A DNA stretch of 64,000 nt from Corynebacterium glyciniphilum AJ 3170 (GTDB lineage: Bacteria > Actinomycetota > Actinomycetes > Mycobacteriales > Mycobacteriaceae): assembly GCF_007673095.1 (NCBI RefSeq), contig NZ_VDYZ01000005.1, positions 62,001 to 126,000 on the forward strand, given 5' to 3'. The translations under genes and the position numbers were made by a program. This document shows positions 61,052 to 64,000 of the stretch, one piece after another. The notes below the pieces were generated by a model, which was given only the letters and a program-made list of their open reading frames with translations, ran no database searches and was not told where the DNA came from. How positions within the stretch are numbered: position 1 is the first letter of the stretch; each line of letters opens with the position of its first letter.

Positions 61052-61753
61052 GTGCGTGATGTGACCGGAACTCGACGAGCCAAGCTCCTGCCCGCGGCAG
61101 GGCTCGCTGCAGTGACAGCCGCCGGGCTTTTTCTCGCCGCCTGTGACACTGACGGGGCAGGTGTGGACGAGGCGCAGGACAGTGGGGGAGCTGTCACGGC
61201 AGACCCGGACGACGCTGCGCTCTCCGGCGACATGTCCAGCGAACAGCAGCCCGACGGGGCCGGAGAGAAGGAATCTGCCCCGCAGCCGACCCCGGGGGAC
61301 GCACCCGCCGATGAGGGAGGTCCGGCCCCCGAACCGGCCCCCGAACCGCAAGCGCCGTCGGAGGGGCAGGCACCACAGCAGAACCGTGTTGAACTTGCTG
61401 ACTACACCGTCCCGCTGAACGCCCAGGACACGATGATCTGCATGTTCCGGGAGAGTCAGGAAGCTGACGGCTTTGACTGGGGGTGCCAGGCGGAGAACTT
61501 CCATGCCGGCTGGGACGCTACGCGCGGTGGTGACGCCAACGGGGTCGCCTACCGTGCCGGTGGGGATCCCGAACTGTATGCCCTGCTGGGCAATGTAGCG
61601 GGCGTCAATAACGCGGGTGGTCTCGACGACGGCAGTGTCACCAGTGTCGGGGACCGGTTCGTGGTTGACCTGACTCAGCCGGACACTGCCTTGATCACGG
61701 CCGACGGAGTCACCACCCGGGTGACCGCTGACAGCTACGACATCGTCGGTTGA
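61052..61753 (+). CDS. Putative secreted lipoprotein, unknown function
   Basis: This product of about 233 residues has a lipoprotein signal (lipobox LAAC, Cys31), then a Gly/Glu/Pro-rich low-complexity stretch (~60-115, with PAPEPAPEPQAP) and a compact C-terminal domain with one cysteine pair (MICMFRESQEADGFDWGCQA). GTG 61052 is favoured since GGAG lies nine bases before it; ATG 61043 abuts that site. The end overlaps the convergent transporter gene by 19 bases. The family was not recognised. Confidence 0.65.
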   Translation: MRDVTGTRRAKLLPAAGLAAVTAAGLFLAACDTDGAGVDEAQDSGGAVTADPDDAALSGDMSSEQQPDGAGEKESAPQPTPGDAPADEGGPAPEPAPEPQAPSEGQAPQQNRVELADYTVPLNAQDTMICMFRESQEADGFDWGCQAENFHAGWDATRGGDANGVAYRAGGDPELYALLGNVAGVNNAGGLDDGSVTSVGDRFVVDLTQPDTALITADGVTTRVTADSYDIVG

Positions 61754-62754
61754 TCTGCCGTGGCATCCTGCGCCGCGTCGCCGGGGGCAGGTGCCGCGGT
61801 TTGCTCGGGGATGGGGCGACGTCGGACCAAGGCCGCGTAGACGGCACCGGTGATGTTGTGCATCACAGCGGCGACGGCGCCGGGAAGTGCCGCTTCAGGT
61901 GAGAAGAACCGTCCGGCCATACCGGAGGCGAGTCCGGCGGACTGTGTGCCGATCTCGATCGCCATGGTGCGGTTGACCGGCTCGGGCAGCCGGAAGAGTC
62001 GACCGGTCAGGTAGCCCAAGGTGTAGCCGCAGAGGTTGTGCAGCAGGACGGCAGCGAAGACGATCAGGCCGATCTGGGCCAGACGGTCGGCGTTGGTGGC
62101 CACGGCGGGGAAGACCACGCCACCGATGCCGACGATCGACAGCCACGGCAGGACGGGGGAGATCTTGTCGACCCACCGGTTGAGGAAGGTGCGGATCAAC
62201 AAGCCGCCGATGACCGGTAGGAGCACGGTCTGCACGAGAGTCAGCGCCATGCCGGCACCGTCGACCTCTGTGCGTGTGTCGGCGAGCAGGAGCATCAACG
62301 CCGGCGTCATCACGGGGGAGACGATCGTGGAGATACTGGTCATGGCGACTGAGACAGCCACATCCCCCTTGGCGAGGTAGGCGATCACGTTGGAGGCGGT
62401 CCCGCCTGGAACGGACCCCAGCATCAACAGCCCGACGGCGAGGGCGGGGTTGAGCCCCAGGATTTTGGCGACGGCGATCGCCAGAAGCGGCATGATGACG
62501 AACTGGGCGACCACGCCGATGATCACCGGGGTGGGGCGTTTGGCGATGATCTTGAAGTCCGGCACCGTCAACGTCAGTCCCATGGCGAACATGATCACCA
62601 TGAGGAAGAGGTTGATGTAGTCCGTCAGCGGGATGAAGGGATCCGGCGCGAAAAACGCGACGACGGTGCCGGCGAGGATGAACAGGGGGAAGGCCGTGAC
62701 TGCGACGGCAGCCGAGCGGTCCTCCGGGGCGGGGCGGGAGTCGTGATTCGTCAT
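61735..62754 (-). CDS. Bile acid:sodium symporter-family (BASS) transporter
   Basis: This sodium-dependent transporter of the BASS family has 339 residues and about ten membrane segments. Motifs: NLFLMVIMFAMGLTLTVPDFKII, LLMLGSVPGGTASNVIAYLAKGDVAVSVAMTS (the GxxPGGxxSN crossover, by region), MTPALMLLLADT and MAIEIGTQSAGLASGMA. Bacterial members carry pantoate, 2-keto acids or other organic anions, so bile acids need not be the substrate. ATG 62754 lies eight bases after a -10 box, and no ribosome-binding site is evident. Confidence 0.87.
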   Translation of the reverse strand: MTNHDSRPAPEDRSAAVAVTAFPLFILAGTVVAFFAPDPFIPLTDYINLFLMVIMFAMGLTLTVPDFKIIAKRPTPVIIGVVAQFVIMPLLAIAVAKILGLNPALAVGLLMLGSVPGGTASNVIAYLAKGDVAVSVAMTSISTIVSPVMTPALMLLLADTRTEVDGAGMALTLVQTVLLPVIGGLLIRTFLNRWVDKISPVLPWLSIVGIGGVVFPAVATNADRLAQIGLIVFAAVLLHNLCGYTLGYLTGRLFRLPEPVNRTMAIEIGTQSAGLASGMAGRFFSPEAALPGAVAAVMHNITGAVYAALVRRRPIPEQTAAPAPGDAAQDATADQPTMS

Positions 62755-62762
62755 GGTGTCCG

Positions 62763-62768
62763 AATCTA
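62763..62768 (-). promoter_or_regulatory. -10 box for a possibly leaderless BASS transporter transcript
   Basis: TAGATT on the minus strand ends eight bases before ATG 62754. With no Shine-Dalgarno sequence in between, the transcript would start at or just before the start codon. Confidence 0.4.
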
Positions 62769-62987
62769 ACGGTAGATCATGCAGTTTCCCAAAATATGAA
62801 CGAAAGAATCTCATATAGCGAGAAGTGTGTCTGGCGGCATAACTGAATCACGGATGAACATCTGGGCAACAGTCGGCAAAAGAATACTGTTCTGAACAGC
62901 GAAAAAGTCGACAGGGCATTACTGTGAGCCTCCGTCAAGGTGGCCGGAACCCGTCCGGCGACCCGATAAGAGACGGAGAACCACGCT

Positions 62988-64000
62988 GTGCCGATGAGGC
63001 CGATGACAACGAGACCACCTGCACCTGCCGGGACGGGGGTGACGAGGCGACGGTTCCTCGCTGGTGCCGTCGCCGCCGGGGTCGCTGTCGGTGGTATGAC
63101 GCCCCGGTGGTCCGGGGCTACCGCCACCGCCGGCAGTGGGGCGCCCGGTCACGGAGCTTTCCTGCATTCCGTCGCTTCCGGGGATCCGTGGCCCGACAGC
63201 GTCGTCATCTGGACCCGGGTCACGCCCGTTTCCCAGGCAACGCCGGGCTCCGGTGCGGGAGACCCGACCCGTGTGCACTGGGAGGTGTCCACGGACTCCC
63301 GTTTCGACGTCGTCGCGGCAGCCGGGGAGACGACCACCGGACCGGACCGCGACCACACCGTGAAGGTCAATGTCACAGGCCTTGCCCCGGCCACCACCTA
63401 CTACTACCGGTTCACGGTGCTGGACGGCCCGTCGGCGGGGGACGTCTCCCGTACCGGGCGAACCCGCACCACGCCCGCGGACGACGTCGCACCGGACCAC
63501 CTGCGCTTCGGGGTGTGTTCGTGTTCGAACTACGAGGCAGGGTACTTCCGTGCCTACCGGGAACTCGCTGACCGTGACGACGTCGAGTTCGTCCTGCATC
63601 TCGGTGACTACACCTACGAATACGACTCCGGTGAGTACGGCGCAGCCTACGGCACGATCGTGCGGACCGTGGAACCACGCGAACGTACCCGCACCCTTGA
63701 CGGCTACCGGGTCCGTCAGGGGCACTACCACCGGGACCCGGACCTTGCCGACCTGCATGCCGCTAAGCCCATGGTCTGCATCTGGGACGATCACGAGTTC
63801 TTCGACAACGCGTGGCGCGACGGCGCCACCGGCGATTCCGACTACGGCGGGCCACAGGAGTATGCGGCGGTGAGGCAGGCGGCGACCCAGGCCTACTACG
63901 AATGGATGCCTGTACGCGCGGGACAGGGATTCGGCACGGACGGTAACCGCCACCTCTACCGGCACCTTCGCTACGGCACGCTCGCCGAACTGATCCTTCC
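62988..64000 (+). CDS. phoD: Tat-exported PhoD-like alkaline phosphatase, 3' end cut by window
   Basis: The visible 337 residues begin with a twin-arginine signal (VTRRRFLAGAVAAGVAVGG), then the PhoD N-terminal beta domain (FLHSVASGDPWPDSVVIWTRV) and the catalytic calcineurin-like domain: FGVCSCSNYEAGYFRAYRELA (by region), VLHLGDYTYEY and VCIWDDHEFFDN, which hold metal-binding Asp, Tyr, Cys and His residues. PhoD enzymes release phosphate from mono- and diesters outside the cell with Ca/Fe. GTG 62988 has GGAG nine bases upstream; ATGs at 62994 and 63003 are alternatives. The frame is open to the window end. Confidence 0.85.
   Translation, partial: MPMRPMTTRPPAPAGTGVTRRRFLAGAVAAGVAVGGMTPRWSGATATAGSGAPGHGAFLHSVASGDPWPDSVVIWTRVTPVSQATPGSGAGDPTRVHWEVSTDSRFDVVAAAGETTTGPDRDHTVKVNVTGLAPATTYYYRFTVLDGPSAGDVSRTGRTRTTPADDVAPDHLRFGVCSCSNYEAGYFRAYRELADRDDVEFVLHLGDYTYEYDSGEYGAAYGTIVRTVEPRERTRTLDGYRVRQGHYHRDPDLADLHAAKPMVCIWDDHEFFDNAWRDGATGDSDYGGPQEYAAVRQAATQAYYEWMPVRAGQGFGTDGNRHLYRHLRYGTLAELIL

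Noticed and set aside
62919..63965. A 348-codon minus-strand frame at the right end
   Set aside because: The plus strand encodes a Tat signal and PhoD motifs across the same bases, so the minus frame is a shadow.

Overview
The window is high-G+C actinobacterial DNA, most likely from the Corynebacteriales and probably a Corynebacterium. The evidence is a perfect McbR-type operator (TAGAC-N6-GTCTA) upstream of metQ, the corynebacterial arrangement citH divergent from citAB, a PspC membrane protein divergent from a PspC-domain sensor kinase, a mycobacterial Ami1-like cell-wall amidase, and -10 boxes placed for leaderless transcripts. The species is not determined. No rRNA or tRNA gene was seen.

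Region 1 (1-25.8 kb) is a catabolic island. Its core has almost the full set of iac (indole-3-acetic acid degradation) genes: an acyl-CoA-dehydrogenase-fold oxygenase (iacA), a small protein (iacB), a Rieske dioxygenase (iacCD), a short-chain dehydrogenase (iacE), a reductase (iacF), a flavin reductase (iacG, here fused to an IclR-like domain), an amidase (iacH) and a small protein (iacI candidate). A FixL/FixJ-like two-component pair brackets the iacA-F operon. A TRAP transporter sits on the left. On the right are catA, catB and catC for the catechol produced, plus hydroxyquinol 1,2-dioxygenase and maleylacetate reductase. The last gene of the cat run is a magnesium/cobalt-chelatase-like AAA+/VWA gene interrupted by a +1 frameshift at a plausible slippery site. 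Next come an aldehyde dehydrogenase, an AraC regulator, a flavin amine oxidase and an amino-acid/amine permease. Read together, these suggest amine (tryptamine-like) uptake, then aldehyde, then indole-3-acetate, then catechol, then muconolactone. A short motif, ACCTTTA in a G-rich/A-rich context, recurs in the regulatory gaps of the island.

Region 2 (26-33.1 kb) has a PYROXD2-like FAD oxidoreductase between a truncated PucR-type regulator and a damaged small gene, an alkylglycerone-phosphate-synthase-like FAD oxidase with a TetR regulator, a zinc alcohol dehydrogenase, and a GltS-type symporter.

Region 3 (33.36-34.5 kb) is a type I-E-like CRISPR array with 13 good repeats and one degenerate one. 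No cas genes are in the window. Eroded repeat remnants, one inverted, lie on its right side and keep the 61-bp period.

Region 4 (34.5-64 kb) looks like ordinary chromosome: mmuP/mmuM; a GntP permease with a Gfo/Idh/MocA oxidoreductase; a peptidoglycan amidase; an LMF-family membrane protein; metQ with an M20 peptidase; a P-loop ATPase; a nitroreductase; a PspC/LuxR two-component system; citH-citAB; YccF; a DUF222-HNH nuclease; an MFS exporter; a BASS transporter; and the 5' part of a Tat-exported PhoD phosphatase cut by the window end.
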